Numbered from the stretch's first letter, positions 34,683 to 45,225 are shown. The stretch is DNA of 64,000 bases from JALHOP01 sp964484195 (GCA_964484195.1 CAZAER010000023.1:1-64000); one strand, 5' to 3'. Numbers and translations are program-made. The notes: generated from the sequence alone by a model not told the origin.

Positions 34683-37600
34683 TCAGCGGCTGTAACGCGC
34701 GTCCGGCGGGTCGCTACGGCGACCGCGGTACACGGGTGTGCCAGCTTTGGCGTCCCAAGCGGCGAGCACCTGGGTGACTGCCGCTTGCATGATCGCGCTG
34801 GCCTCTGGCGGCGATAGCGGCATCCACCCGCCTCCGACTTGCGGCTTGCCGCCGACGTCGATGAGCTGCGCCTTGTCGGGGAAGCGCTGCACCGCGACCG
34901 CGCGGATGGCAGTGGTCATCTCGACGGCGTCGGAGTGCTGATACGAGCGCAAGAAGAAGCGCGTTCCGGCGACACCCGCGGCATTCGCCTCGGGCACGAC
35001 CGAGAACACGACGTCACTGAGCTGCGCCTGTCCATCGAGCTTGTCGAGGACCTGTCCCTTCAGATCGCGGTGGTGGTCGAAGCCTCGGCCTTTGCCTTCC
35101 ATGCGTTCGAGCAGCGCCAGCGCTTCGTTGAACGAGTAGGTGATCTCGGTGCCGGTCCGCGGTGATCCGCCGCCGCCATAGAACGTCGCGCTGGTTCGGG
35201 CCTCGAGCGCTCTGCGTACTTCGATCGGCAACTGACCGCCGAGGCGCGCCAGGGCCGCGGTGGCGTCGGTGCGGCTCGCCAGCTCGCGCAAGAAGCCGAG
35301 TGTCGCATCGTTGGCGTTCACGAGCGGCCGGGCGGCGCCGCCCCAAACGTCGGTGTACGCCGCCACGAGCAGGGGCTCGTTGATGTCGCGGGAGTGTCGC
35401 GCATCGAGGCCGACACGGTTCCTCGACAGGTCGAAGCGCCGGGCATGTGTTTGCCCGACGAGCTCGATGATGTCGGCGACCATCTGCCCGGACGACTGCG
35501 ATTGCGGGTCCACCCACGTAGCGCTGCGCGGGCCGACGTTCCGCGAGGGGCGGATGGCGATCTTGTGATGGTCGACGCGCAGCATCGGGACCTCGGTCGG
35601 CATGGCGTCGGCGTTCCTGCCGAACAAGACCTGACTGTCGACTCCAACCGCGAAAGCCGGGGGGCGCTCACGCAGAATGGCCTGCGCGTCGTTCAAGACT
35701 TCGTCAGGACGCGGCCCGTGCTCGCGCAAATTGCGCGGCAGCGGTTGGCTCGTCACCACATAGGCTTCGACGCCGGCCGCGCGCAGGGCACGGACGAACG
35801 CCAAGGCGGACATGACCGCGTCACCGTCGAGTGGATGGCCGGGGAACACCGCCACGTATTTTTCCCCCGGCCGGGTCACCGGGCCAGCTGCCGCGCGGAA
35901 AGGAGTCTTGCGCAGCAGCGGCGTCACGAGCTCGTGCAGCCGGTCCGCGAAAGCAGTCGGGACGTTGGCGGCGGCCGGTGGGCGGGGCGCTACGCGCGAG
36001 GTTGCCAGCACCTCGGCGGCGAGCTGCGCCGCGCGTCCCGGCATCGACGTATCGGTCATGCCTTGCAGAGCCGTGACTGCCTGCTCGATGAGCGCCCGCC
36101 GCTGCTCGACCGCGCTCTCCGGCAGGCGGCGCGACTCGCGGAGTAGTTGCTCGACGCGCGTGACTTCACGCGGCACCACCGTCTTGTTGCCGGAAAGTTT
36201 GCCCACCGCCGCCATCGCGACGAGGAATTGCACGTTGGCGGTGATCACCTGCTCGGCGGCGTCGAGATTCCCGTTGCGCGCATAGGTCGCGGCGATGCCC
36301 ACGGCGCTCATGCCCGCGAGCTGTTCGGCGGCCTGCTGCGCCATCAAGCGTCCCTCGTGGAGTCGCAGCCCCAAGCTGCTCTGTAGCGCCGGCGCGGTCT
36401 CGATGTTGCGCACGAAGCTTCGAGCGCGCAGGTAGTCGAACGCGGTGAAGGCCAGCAGATTGGTCGCGAAAGCGGCCGGCGACCAATCGATGTAACGTTC
36501 TTGGCCGATGGCGTCGAGCGCGAGGTTGTTCAAGCTCGTGAAGGTCGCTGCGGTGCCGATGTTCCCCACCGCCAAGCGGTTGGCGGCAGCGCGCAGAGCG
36601 ACGGAGCTGGTGCGGCCCGCGCGGTAGGCGAGGAGCAACTCGCCCACTTGTGGCATGCTGCGTGCGAAGGTCGCAACTCCGATGCCGCGCGTCGCCGCCA
36701 TCGCACCGGCCATGACCCAGGTGTTCACGGAGTCGAAAACGTCGGCGACGCCACGGCCGAATTCGAGCAGCTCCTCCTGCGTCGCTTCGCTCAGCGCTCG
36801 TCGTGTCAGCGCGTCGGCACGGGCCACGAGCGCGCTACCACCCGACGCCTCGAAGGTACGGTGAGAGGCGCTGGATTCGATAGCGCGGAGACGCTCGATC
36901 TCCGATGTCAGCTCGCCGCGCACGCCCGCGAGCAACTTGTTCTGCCGTCGTGCTCGTTCGGTTTGCGAGAGGCTCTCGACGGGGCTGACGCTGCCCTCGA
37001 TGCGCGTGCGGAGTTGTTCACGGCGCACGTTCAGCGCCACCAGCTCGCGCTCGGTGAGGCGCACGACGAGCTCGCGCAGCTGCGCCGACGAGTGGACCAG
37101 CTCGCGTTTGCCGAGCTTTCCTTCGGCGATCAGCTGGTTCACCGCCATCGTCAGGCTGGGGTCGCGTCGACCGTCGTTCTCCGGCAGGCGGTGCATGCTG
37201 CCGTGCTGCTCGGACTCCATGAGCAAATGCGGTTGCAGCGCGGCCGAGGTCGCGATCAGCGACGCGCTCACGCTACCACGCTGGAGCGCAGCCTCGGCGT
37301 TGTCGAGATAATGTCCGAGGAGCTCGGCGGCCGAGAGGGTCTCGCCGGCGTCCTCACGTGCCATCGCCAGCACCATGGGGTCGCTGCTGGTCTTGGCGAG
37401 CTCGCGAAGATCGTCTTCCGACGCAACGAGCGCGGCGGCGAGCGAGAGATCGACCACCTGTTGATCGAGAGCCGCGATCTGCGCGCGATGCGCATTCTCG
37501 ACACCGTCGCTCGCGAGCGCTTTGAGCCCCGCGCGGGCGCCGCCAAGGCCCGACGGCACGGTGGTCGGCACCACGTCGTCGAGCAGCGCGCTGAGGCGCA

Positions 37601-38390
37601 GCGGCCGATTTTTCACCCGCGCCTCGAGGCCGAGCTGGAGCTCGCGGCGCTGACCGACGAGCTCGCGTTGGCGGCCCTGGAGCGCCATGACGCGTTCCCA
37701 GCGCTCGCGCACCTCGGGTTTCTCGGTGGCAGTGCGCAGCGCCGCGTCGAAGCGCAACGCCGCCGCGCGCATGACCGCTCGTGTCGTCTCGGTGGTCATC
37801 GCGGCAGGCTCGTTGGCCGTGAGGTTCGCTTGGGTCTTGAGCTTCCAGGTGACGTCGACTCCGTCTTCGCGGACATGACCCGGGCTCGCGTGTCCGTATT
37901 GCCAGGCGATACGTTGCCGCAAGCTCTCGAGAGAGACGCGCGTCACTTCACCGGTGCCTCGCGAAACCAGCTCGGCGGCGCCGTCGTCGATGCGCCTGAT
38001 GGCGTGCACGTCGATCTGGTAGCCACGGCCGTCGGGTTGCCGCCGCTCGATGAGCACACCCTGACCGACGCGGATCGCTGGCCATTGCTGACTGGGCAGC
38101 GACGCGCGCAGCAGCTGATGCTCGAGCGTTTCACCGGCAACCTGACCACTCTCACCAGCGCGCCCGGAAGCGGTCCCCTCACGCGTCATTGGCGGCGACG
38201 GGGCAGCCGCGGGTCGTGGTGCGGTCTGTGCGTCGGGAGCGGTCGGTGGCGCGCGGCGAACGACGTCTTCGAGCGCCTCGCTGCGCTCGCGGATCGCGTT
38301 GACGTTGGCTTCGCTCGTTTCCTTCGGAGTGGACGCCGTGATGCGCATGTCCGCGCCGTTGGCTCGCTCCGCTGTTCCCACGCCCGCCAT
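34683..38390 (-). CDS. Very large protein with C-terminal DHH/DHHA1 phosphoesterase domain
   Basis: A 1235-residue protein. The C-terminal 390 residues form a DHH-family phosphoesterase: FPGHPLDGDAVMSAL (DxD-type motif, about 853), VGVDSQ, RVDHHK (the DHH motif, about 938), YTDVWGG, and a DHHA1-like end with GGGWMPLSP. DHH enzymes hydrolyse c-di-AMP, nanoRNA or polyphosphate, acting with metal ions. The N-terminal 850 residues are unrecognised: a Thr/Ala/Pro-rich start, long helices, and an Ala/Gly-rich, fairly hydrophobic middle (about 535-740) that may contact membranes. ATG 38390 has AGGTG 7 nt upstream; TTG 38411 and ATG 38348 are alternatives. It sits between the two glt blocks on the opposite strand. 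It could be a giant second-messenger hydrolase or an effector-like protein. Confidence 0.75.
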   Translation of the reverse strand: MAGVGTAERANGADMRITASTPKETSEANVNAIRERSEALEDVVRRAPPTAPDAQTAPRPAAAPSPPMTREGTASGRAGESGQVAGETLEHQLLRASLPSQQWPAIRVGQGVLIERRQPDGRGYQIDVHAIRRIDDGAAELVSRGTGEVTRVSLESLRQRIAWQYGHASPGHVREDGVDVTWKLKTQANLTANEPAAMTTETTRAVMRAAALRFDAALRTATEKPEVRERWERVMALQGRQRELVGQRRELQLGLEARVKNRPLRLSALLDDVVPTTVPSGLGGARAGLKALASDGVENAHRAQIAALDQQVVDLSLAAALVASEDDLRELAKTSSDPMVLAMAREDAGETLSAAELLGHYLDNAEAALQRGSVSASLIATSAALQPHLLMESEQHGSMHRLPENDGRRDPSLTMAVNQLIAEGKLGKRELVHSSAQLRELVVRLTERELVALNVRREQLRTRIEGSVSPVESLSQTERARRQNKLLAGVRGELTSEIERLRAIESSASHRTFEASGGSALVARADALTRRALSEATQEELLEFGRGVADVFDSVNTWVMAGAMAATRGIGVATFARSMPQVGELLLAYRAGRTSSVALRAAANRLAVGNIGTAATFTSLNNLALDAIGQERYIDWSPAAFATNLLAFTAFDYLRARSFVRNIETAPALQSSLGLRLHEGRLMAQQAAEQLAGMSAVGIAATYARNGNLDAAEQVITANVQFLVAMAAVGKLSGNKTVVPREVTRVEQLLRESRRLPESAVEQRRALIEQAVTALQGMTDTSMPGRAAQLAAEVLATSRVAPRPPAAANVPTAFADRLHELVTPLLRKTPFRAAAGPVTRPGEKYVAVFPGHPLDGDAVMSALAFVRALRAAGVEAYVVTSQPLPRNLREHGPRPDEVLNDAQAILRERPPAFAVGVDSQVLFGRNADAMPTEVPMLRVDHHKIAIRPSRNVGPRSATWVDPQSQSSGQMVADIIELVGQTHARRFDLSRNRVGLDARHSRDINEPLLVAAYTDVWGGAARPLVNANDATLGFLRELASRTDATAALARLGGQLPIEVRRALEARTSATFYGGGGSPRTGTEITYSFNEALALLERMEGKGRGFDHHRDLKGQVLDKLDGQAQLSDVVFSVVPEANAAGVAGTRFFLRSYQHSDAVEMTTAIRAVAVQRFPDKAQLIDVGGKPQVGGGWMPLSPPEASAIMQAAVTQVLAAWDAKAGTPVYRGRRSDPPDARYSR

Positions 38391-38526
38391 GTGTGAACAC
38401 CTATCGAGCAAGACAAGTGCCAGAGACCAACGCGCAGGATGGCGCCAAATGGCCCTGGAACGCCTGCCGGCGTGTCATATGTGGGACCACACCCCCAGAA
38501 AGTGAGGGGTCTCCGCCCGCGTTTGC

Positions 38527-39819
38527 TCAGGGCAGAGGCAGCGGCGTTGCTTTCTGCCAGCGCCACAAGCGCCGCAGATACGGGAGTCGCCAGAGCGCCG
38601 GCGGATACGTTCTCCTGTCCGCTTTAGCGAGCATGTGTACGAGGTCGAAGTAGTTCACCATGTGGTCGATGGAGCGGCGGGCGATCACGTCGCGTCCGCG
38701 AATCCGCGCGGCGACGGCTTTGGCGAGGTGCGAGTAGAAGAAAGGCGCCGAGCCATTGGTGTCGAGCAGCGCCGGACCGAAGACGAAGAGGTTGGGGTGT
38801 TTCTTGGCGAGCACCAAGCTGTGCAGATGTTTCGCCATGTCGGCTGGCCGGCGCGCCGAGGCGAAGTCCTCGATGCCCGTGTAACCGAGGTCGAGATCGT
38901 AGCCCGTCGCCCAGACCACTACGTCGCAAGAAAAGCGCTCGCCGGTCTCGAGGACGACCTGGTCGCCGTCCAGCACCGCCACCTGGCTCTTGCGCCGCGT
39001 GATCGTGGCAAGGTCTTCGAGGAGGCGCGCCCGACCCGGCACCATTTGATGCTTCTCGAGATCGAAGGCGCCGTCCGGCCGCAGGTCTTTGATGTCATAG
39101 CGCGCGAAACGCTCGGTCACGGTGCGATCGATGACCGCGCTGATCCGCGCCGCGGAAAAGCCGAGGAGCTGTTGGCGCCCTAGGAGCCGCAGCCCCACGG
39201 CTTCGTGTTTGCGCCGGCGCGTCGGGGTGAACCACGCGACGCTGCGGTAAATCCAATGCAGCTCCGCCGCGCCGTGCTCGAGCGCTTGCACCAGGACGTC
39301 TTGAGCCGAGGCGCCGCCACCCACGACCGCGACACGTTGGCCTCGCAGGGTTTCGGGATCGCGCAAGGTGGAGCTGTGGTGCTCGGTGATCTTGGATGCG
39401 CGGCGCTCGACCGCGGGGACGCGCGCTTTGTTGTGCGCGCCGGTCGCGGTGAGCAGGAAACGACCGCGGTACGGCCCTCGCGTCGTCCGTATGTCCCAGT
39501 GATCGCCGCGCCACGCGGCGCCCGAAACCTCGCAGTCGGTGACGATACCGTCCGCCAAAGCGAACACGTCGACCCAGGCCTGGATATTGGCGCGGACGCT
39601 GGGGGCGGTCTCGTCGGCGATGGGAATGTCCCCGAGCGTCCAATCCTCCTTGAGGATTTGGAGGTCCTGCCAGTCGGGAAGGGTGCGCCACAGGCCACCG
39701 ACGCCGCTCTGCTTCTCGAGCAACACCGCATCGAGGCCAGCGGTCCGCGCGTAGCGCAGCGCGATCACTCCTCCGATCCCGCCGCCGACGATCACCAGAT
39801 CGTGGGTGGATGTGGTCAT
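38527..39819 (-). CDS. Flavin-containing monooxygenase-like oxidoreductase
   Basis: A 430-residue FAD/NADPH enzyme. The FAD-binding Rossmann motif is VIVGGGIGG (about 9-17) followed by an acidic LLEK. The second nucleotide motif is VAVVGGGASAQD (about 173-184). ATGAHNKARVPAVE and VVVWATGYDLD match the conserved ATG segments of the FMO / Baeyer-Villiger group. No membrane helix. The substrate cannot be inferred. It precedes the DHH gene on the same strand (136 bp gap) and is divergent from gltD. Confidence 0.85.
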   Translation of the reverse strand: MTTSTHDLVIVGGGIGGVIALRYARTAGLDAVLLEKQSGVGGLWRTLPDWQDLQILKEDWTLGDIPIADETAPSVRANIQAWVDVFALADGIVTDCEVSGAAWRGDHWDIRTTRGPYRGRFLLTATGAHNKARVPAVERRASKITEHHSSTLRDPETLRGQRVAVVGGGASAQDVLVQALEHGAAELHWIYRSVAWFTPTRRRKHEAVGLRLLGRQQLLGFSAARISAVIDRTVTERFARYDIKDLRPDGAFDLEKHQMVPGRARLLEDLATITRRKSQVAVLDGDQVVLETGERFSCDVVVWATGYDLDLGYTGIEDFASARRPADMAKHLHSLVLAKKHPNLFVFGPALLDTNGSAPFFYSHLAKAVAARIRGRDVIARRSIDHMVNYFDLVHMLAKADRRTYPPALWRLPYLRRLWRWQKATPLPLP

Positions 39820-40021
39820 GAAGCAGGAGATAGCAGCGATTCGCTCGCATCGCTCCGATTTGTCGCTAAAATCCGTGGTACCCGAACACCGTCGCCCTTA
39901 CAGTCGGCGCTTCGACTGTGGTGGCGATCGCCGTCCATCCCCGCGGATTGCATGTCCTTTGATGCGGACGTGCACCTGGTGATATCGACGACGGGTTTCG
40001 GAACCTTTTGGGAGTCAGTCG

Positions 40022-43000
40022 GTGACACAATCACACGCAAGAGCTCGCTGGGCCGCCATCGGCCTCGTCGCCGCCTTCTCGGCCGGCGCCCTCGTCGTCA
40101 TCGAGACGTCCGCTATCCCGACCGCCCACGCGCAAGCGAAGGGCAAGGGGAAGAACAAGGCCTCGAAGGGCAAGAAGCCCCTCCAGAAGCGTGACGACAT
40201 CAAGCGCGAGGACAAGCTCGAGACCAAGAAGGACTACGCCTTCGACGACAAGGCGTCGAAGACCGAGGCCGCCAAGGTCAACCTCGACGACTCCAAGGGC
40301 CCGACGCTGTCCGCCAAGGAGCTCCAGGGCCAGGGCATGCAGGCGCTCGCCGACGAGAAGCTCGACGAGGAGATCCAGCTCGCGAAGCAGCTCTTGCAGT
40401 TCGAGACCAAGTGCGACGAGACCGCCCCCGTCCGCTTCCGCGTTGCCGATCTCAACTGGGAAAAGTCGAAGCGCGCCTTCTACAAGTCGCAGGACTTCAA
40501 CACGCCCGAAAAGGATCGCGGTCGCTTCCAGGCGATGGAGAAGGCTCTCCAGAACGAGACCGTCGCCAACTACAAGTGGATCGTCGACGAGTGTAACGGT
40601 TACATCGACTACTCGAAGACGCTCTTCTATCTCGGCCGCGCCCTCATGGAGATGGAGCGCTCCGAAGATGGTGCTCCGTACCTTACGCGCATCATCAAGG
40701 ACTTCCCCGAGTCGCAGTGGGTGCCGAACGCCTGGCTGATGATCGGCGAGTACTACTTCGACACCAAGAAGGACGTGCAGAAAGCGCTGCGCGCCTACAA
40801 GAAGGCCGCCGAGTTCACCACCAGCCCGGTCTACGGTTACGCGGTTTACTGGCAAGGCTGGTGCTACGTGAACACCGCCGACTGGGATCTCGCCCTCGAG
40901 CGCTTCCGCGAGGTCATCACCATCTCGGAAGACCCGAGCGCCACCCTCGACACCAAGGGCAAGATCGCCCTGCGCAAGGAAGGCATCAAGGACTACGTCC
41001 GCGCCTACGCCAACATCGGCGACCCGAAGAACGCCTACGCGACCTTCTTGAAGATCGGCGGCAAGGGCTCGGTGCAGGACATGATGGAGCGCCTGGGCAA
41101 CTGGTACATCAGCCAGGGCGCCCATCGTAACGTCATCCTGGTCTACCGCGACCTCATCAAGAACTACCCGCGGTCGACGCGCATCCCGATCTTCCAGGGC
41201 CGCATCGTCGACTCGTCGTCACGCTTGGGCGATCCCAAGGCGACGGTCGTTCAGGCCAAGCTCCTCACCGAGTACTTCCATCAGGTCCGCGATCGCAAAG
41301 AGAAGGGCGACCTGTCGGACGACGAGAAGAAGACGATCGACAAGGACCTGCGTGAGGCGGAAGAAATCGCCGAGAACACGCTGCGTCGCCTGGCGATGGA
41401 GTACCACGCGGACGCGAAGAAGCTGCGTGGCGTCGCGCAGGAGCGCAACTACCAGCTAGCGCACGACCTCTACTCGCACTACCTCGACGTGTTCCCGAAG
41501 CCGATCGTCGGCGCCGACGTGAACTACGTCTTCTTCATGCGCTTCTACTACGCGGAAGTGCTCTACAAGCTCGAGAAGTTCCACGACGCGGCCAAGAACT
41601 ACGACATGGTCGTGCTCATGAACCCGACGCCGACCGACGAGCGTGAGAAGAAGATCGTCCTCGCGGCCGCCGAAGAGTCGGTCCGCTCCTACGATCAGCT
41701 GGTTCAGGATCTCGACCGCACCAACCCGCCGGAGATCAGCGGCACCGAGCCGAAGGAAATTCCGCAGATCAAGCAGGACCTCATCGCGGCCTGCCAGCGT
41801 TACATCCAGTACGTCGGTAAAGAAGGCGATGAGATCGTCGCCATCCGCTACAAGATGGCGCGCATCTACTACACCTACAATCACTTCGACGAAGCGGCCC
41901 CGGCGTTCCACGACATCGTGACGAACCACCCGGAGAACGAGGTCGCCTGCTACGCCGCGAACCTCGCGCTCGACATCTACAACGGTCAGAAGAACTTCCG
42001 CGCCTTGAAGGCGGCCGCTCAAGCGTACCGCGAGTCGCCGAAGCTCGCGTGCGGTGACGCCGAGAAGGCGAAGTTCGCGCGCATCGAAGAGCAGTCGACG
42101 TTCTCGCTCATCAAGAGCGAGTACGAAGAGAAGAAGAACTACGTGACCGCCGCCAAAGCGTACATGCAGTTCTACGAGAAGTTCCCGACCTCGGAGTTCG
42201 CGGACGACGCCGTTTACAACGCGTCGATCAACTACGACCTCGCGAACCGTTCCGACGAGGCGAACCGCACCCGCCGCTTCCTGGTCGACAAGCTCCCGGA
42301 TTCACCGCTGGTGCCGGAGACGCTCTACAACATCGCGCAGTCGTACGAGCGCATCGTCGATTTCGACAACGCGGCGCAGTATCTCGAGCTCTTCGCGCAG
42401 CGTTATCCGACCGACAAGCGCAGCAAGGACGCGCTCTACAACGCCGGCATCTACCGCGCGACGTTGGGTGACATCGCAGGCTCCAAGAAGGACCGCGAAG
42501 CGTTCATCAAAGCTTACCCGTCGGACGACGAGGTCGCGAACATCGCCTTCTCGCAGTGCGAGGCCTACGAAAATCAGGCACGCACCATCGAGACCAAGAA
42601 CCACGGCAAACGCTCGCAAGCGGCCGACAAGCAGTGGATCGAAGCGCACGATTGTTACTTCGCGTACATCCGCAATCAGAACTACGCGCGCAAGAACATC
42701 GACCACCTCTGCGTCGCGCAGTTCCGCCGCGGCGAGGTGATGCGCAAGGTCAACAACAAGTCTGGCGCCGAAGAGACCGACACGTTCGTGCTGCGCAACT
42801 GGCCGGGCTGGCAGCGCCAGGTCGACAAGAAGGAGCTCGCCGGCTGCGCCGAAGGCGTCGCCAAGCTCAAGTTCCAAGCGCTCGACGAAGACGTGAAGGC
42901 GTACAAGGCGATGAAGATCGCCCTGATGAACCCGACGAACGATCAAGCGATCAAGAAGTTCCAGGACTCGATCGCCGAGAAGGTGCGGGCCCGTGACAAG

Positions 43001-43621
43001 CTGGTGAAGCAGTACACCGACATCGTCACCATCGGCACCGCCGAGTGGGGCTTGGCCTCGCTCTTCCAGATCGGCGAGCTCTACAAGGACTCGGTCGACA
43101 AGCTGGTGAACGCGCCGATTCCGAACATGATCTCGGGCCAGCCGCTGACCGACGAGCAGAAGGGCATGCTGCGCGGCGAGCTCAAGCAGAAGGCCGCGCC
43201 GACCGAAGAGCAAGCGGTCGATGCCTATCGCCTGTGCGTCCAGAAGGCGAACGATCTCGGCGTCTACAACAAGTGGTCCGTCAAAGCGCTCGATCAGCTG
43301 CAGAAGCTGCGGCCGTTCGAATACCAGCCAGTCATCGAGCGCCTTGCGAAGCTCGACCTGTCGGACAAGCTCGAGGTCGTGCGTAGCGGCGTCATCGTTC
43401 CCGATGGCGAGAGCTACAAGAAGGTGAACGTCGCAGTGCAGGGCGGCTCCGTCCCCGAGGGTGAGCAAACCAAGGCGGCGTCGGGGGGCAACACCGCGAC
43501 GGCCAAGGCCGAGAAGGGCGACAAAGACGGCGACTCCGCTACGGCGGACGCGGGCGAAAATGCGCCCAAGCCACAGAAGGCAACGCCCAGAAAAGGCAAG
43601 CGCAAGGGAGGTGGCCGATGA
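40022..43621 (+). CDS. gltD: Gliding-motility TPR protein GltD (AgmU)
   Basis: A 1199-residue exported protein, close in size to AgmU of Myxococcus xanthus. GTG start with GGGAG 7 nt upstream. The signal peptide ends at TAHA/Q and is followed by a Lys/Gly-rich linker. The rest is a chain of TPR-like helices (ALRAYKKAAEFTTSPVYGYAVYWQGWCYVNTADWDLALERFREV, YYTYNHFDEAAPAFHDIVTNHPENEVACYAANLALDIY, NAAQYLELFAQRYPTDKRSKDALYNAGIYRATLGD). The C-terminus is a charged tail. First gene of gltDEFGH; overlaps gltE by 4 bp (ATGA). In Myxococcus it is a periplasmic part of the focal-adhesion machine. Confidence 0.85.
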   Translation: MTQSHARARWAAIGLVAAFSAGALVVIETSAIPTAHAQAKGKGKNKASKGKKPLQKRDDIKREDKLETKKDYAFDDKASKTEAAKVNLDDSKGPTLSAKELQGQGMQALADEKLDEEIQLAKQLLQFETKCDETAPVRFRVADLNWEKSKRAFYKSQDFNTPEKDRGRFQAMEKALQNETVANYKWIVDECNGYIDYSKTLFYLGRALMEMERSEDGAPYLTRIIKDFPESQWVPNAWLMIGEYYFDTKKDVQKALRAYKKAAEFTTSPVYGYAVYWQGWCYVNTADWDLALERFREVITISEDPSATLDTKGKIALRKEGIKDYVRAYANIGDPKNAYATFLKIGGKGSVQDMMERLGNWYISQGAHRNVILVYRDLIKNYPRSTRIPIFQGRIVDSSSRLGDPKATVVQAKLLTEYFHQVRDRKEKGDLSDDEKKTIDKDLREAEEIAENTLRRLAMEYHADAKKLRGVAQERNYQLAHDLYSHYLDVFPKPIVGADVNYVFFMRFYYAEVLYKLEKFHDAAKNYDMVVLMNPTPTDEREKKIVLAAAEESVRSYDQLVQDLDRTNPPEISGTEPKEIPQIKQDLIAACQRYIQYVGKEGDEIVAIRYKMARIYYTYNHFDEAAPAFHDIVTNHPENEVACYAANLALDIYNGQKNFRALKAAAQAYRESPKLACGDAEKAKFARIEEQSTFSLIKSEYEEKKNYVTAAKAYMQFYEKFPTSEFADDAVYNASINYDLANRSDEANRTRRFLVDKLPDSPLVPETLYNIAQSYERIVDFDNAAQYLELFAQRYPTDKRSKDALYNAGIYRATLGDIAGSKKDREAFIKAYPSDDEVANIAFSQCEAYENQARTIETKNHGKRSQAADKQWIEAHDCYFAYIRNQNYARKNIDHLCVAQFRRGEVMRKVNNKSGAEETDTFVLRNWPGWQRQVDKKELAGCAEGVAKLKFQALDEDVKAYKAMKIALMNPTNDQAIKKFQDSIAEKVRARDKLVKQYTDIVTIGTAEWGLASLFQIGELYKDSVDKLVNAPIPNMISGQPLTDEQKGMLRGELKQKAAPTEEQAVDAYRLCVQKANDLGVYNKWSVKALDQLQKLRPFEYQPVIERLAKLDLSDKLEVVRSGVIVPDGESYKKVNVAVQGGSVPEGEQTKAASGGNTATAKAEKGDKDGDSATADAGENAPKPQKATPRKGKRKGGGR

Positions 43622-45225
43622 AAACGTGGAAGGCATGGACAGTCACGGCGTCTCTCGTGCTCGGTGCGGCGGCCTGTGGTGGCGGTGGCGGCGAGAACAA
43701 AGAGGTGAAGGCAGGCGCGTCGACTCCAGCGGGTGAAAAAGGCCCGGCCGGTCCGTCGAACATCGAGCAGGCCCAGACCAAGATGGCGGCTTTGTCCGAG
43801 AACATCGACCGTCTCGGCGAGGGCAAGAGCGTCGATGCTACATGGCTGGAGACGCAGCTCAACGAGGTGATCGCTCTCGACCCGAAGAACAGGGCGGCGC
43901 GCTTCAACCTCGGCGTGCTCAAAGAGCAGCGTGGCGACCAAGCCGGGGCGCGCGAGATCTATCAGAAGCTCTACAAGGAAGCGCCCGAGTTCGCGCCGGC
44001 GGCGGTGAACATCGCGGCGGACTTGATCAGCCAGGGCGAGACTCAGAAGGCGACGCAGATCTATCAGACGGTGGCGCAGAAAGATCCGAAGGACACCACC
44101 TCGCGTCTGGCGCTCGGCCGCATCGCGGTCCGCGAGAAGCGCTACGAGGAAGCCATCGAGCTGTGCCGCCAGGTGTTGGCGCGTGATGGCGCGGCGCTCG
44201 AAGCCTTCCGCATTCTCGCCGAGAGCTACAAGGCGCAAGGCAACTTGCCGATGGCCGAGCTCATCGTGGCGCGCGGCTTGAAAATCCACAAAGACGACGC
44301 CCAGCTGCACACGACGCTCGCCCAGATCTTGTTCGAGAAGAACGATCTCGCCGGCGGCGTGAACCAGCTCAAGCTCGCTGTAGCGGACGATCCGAAATCG
44401 GTGAAGGTGCGCGGTCAGCTCGCCGACATCGCCCTCCAGTATCGTGACTTCGGCAACGCCAGTCAGAACTTCGAAGCCATCGTCAAAGAGCAGCCCAACA
44501 ACAAGGGCGCGAAGGTCGGTCTCGCGGTCTCCTACAAAGGTTTGGGCCGCTACGATCAAGCCGAGACGCTCTACAAGGAGGTGCTGCAGCAGTCGCCCGA
44601 CGACGTCGATGCTACGTGGAACCTCGCCGTCCTCTATCACCGACACTTGAACAAGTACGACGACGCCATCGCGCTCTACCGCAAGGCGCACAAAGCCGCC
44701 GGTCCGGGCGACGCCGGCATGCAAGACGTCGACAACCTCATTGCCGACGCCGAGCGCCAGAAGAACGATCAAGTGGCGATGCGTGCCCGCGAAGAAGCGG
44801 AGCGCAAGCGCAAGGACGCGGTCGACGCCGTCTGCGGCGCCGTCGCCAACAAGAAGAAGCCCGACTTCGACGCCATTGGTGACGAGACCGAGCGCGTCGG
44901 CGCGGCTTGGGCGCTCATGGTCGAAGCGCAGAGCATCGTGCAGCAGGCGGCGAACGACGGCGACATGAGCAAGATGGCGCCCGCCGAAGCGCACGTGGCG
45001 TGCGCCTTCGCGATGGTCCCCGAGACCCAGAAGTCGAACACCGAAGCCTGCGCCCCGATGCACATCATGTGGACGCAGATCCTCTACCAGCTGGGTCGCA
45101 CCGACGACGCCATGAAGACCATCAAAGAGGCGCGCAAGTGCGACTCCGAGAACCCGGACGCCAAGCTCATCGAGCAGCAGCTCGAAGAGCTCATGAAGGG
45201 CGGTGGGGCACCAGGTGGTCGATGA
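43618..45225 (+). CDS. gltE: Gliding-motility TPR lipoprotein GltE (AglT)
   Basis: A 535-residue lipoprotein. Signal peptide MKTWKAWTVTASLVLGAAAC with the lipobox LGAAAC, then a Gly-rich linker. TPR repeats span about 75-390 (NRAARFNLGVLKEQRGDQAGAREIYQKLYKEAPEFAPAAVNIAADLISQG, ALEAFRILAESYKAQGNLPMAELIVARGLKIHKDDAQLHTTLAQILF). The C-terminal part has several Cys. Its start overlaps the gltD stop. In Myxococcus, AglT/GltE is needed for adventurous motility. It is followed by a 112-bp gap before gltF. Confidence 0.87.
   Translation: MKTWKAWTVTASLVLGAAACGGGGGENKEVKAGASTPAGEKGPAGPSNIEQAQTKMAALSENIDRLGEGKSVDATWLETQLNEVIALDPKNRAARFNLGVLKEQRGDQAGAREIYQKLYKEAPEFAPAAVNIAADLISQGETQKATQIYQTVAQKDPKDTTSRLALGRIAVREKRYEEAIELCRQVLARDGAALEAFRILAESYKAQGNLPMAELIVARGLKIHKDDAQLHTTLAQILFEKNDLAGGVNQLKLAVADDPKSVKVRGQLADIALQYRDFGNASQNFEAIVKEQPNNKGAKVGLAVSYKGLGRYDQAETLYKEVLQQSPDDVDATWNLAVLYHRHLNKYDDAIALYRKAHKAAGPGDAGMQDVDNLIADAERQKNDQVAMRAREEAERKRKDAVDAVCGAVANKKKPDFDAIGDETERVGAAWALMVEAQSIVQQAANDGDMSKMAPAEAHVACAFAMVPETQKSNTEACAPMHIMWTQILYQLGRTDDAMKTIKEARKCDSENPDAKLIEQQLEELMKGGGAPGGR

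Noticed and set aside
36501..38396. 631-codon plus-strand ORF opposite the DHH gene
   Set aside because: Antisense shadow; the minus strand has the DHH motifs and proper start signals.
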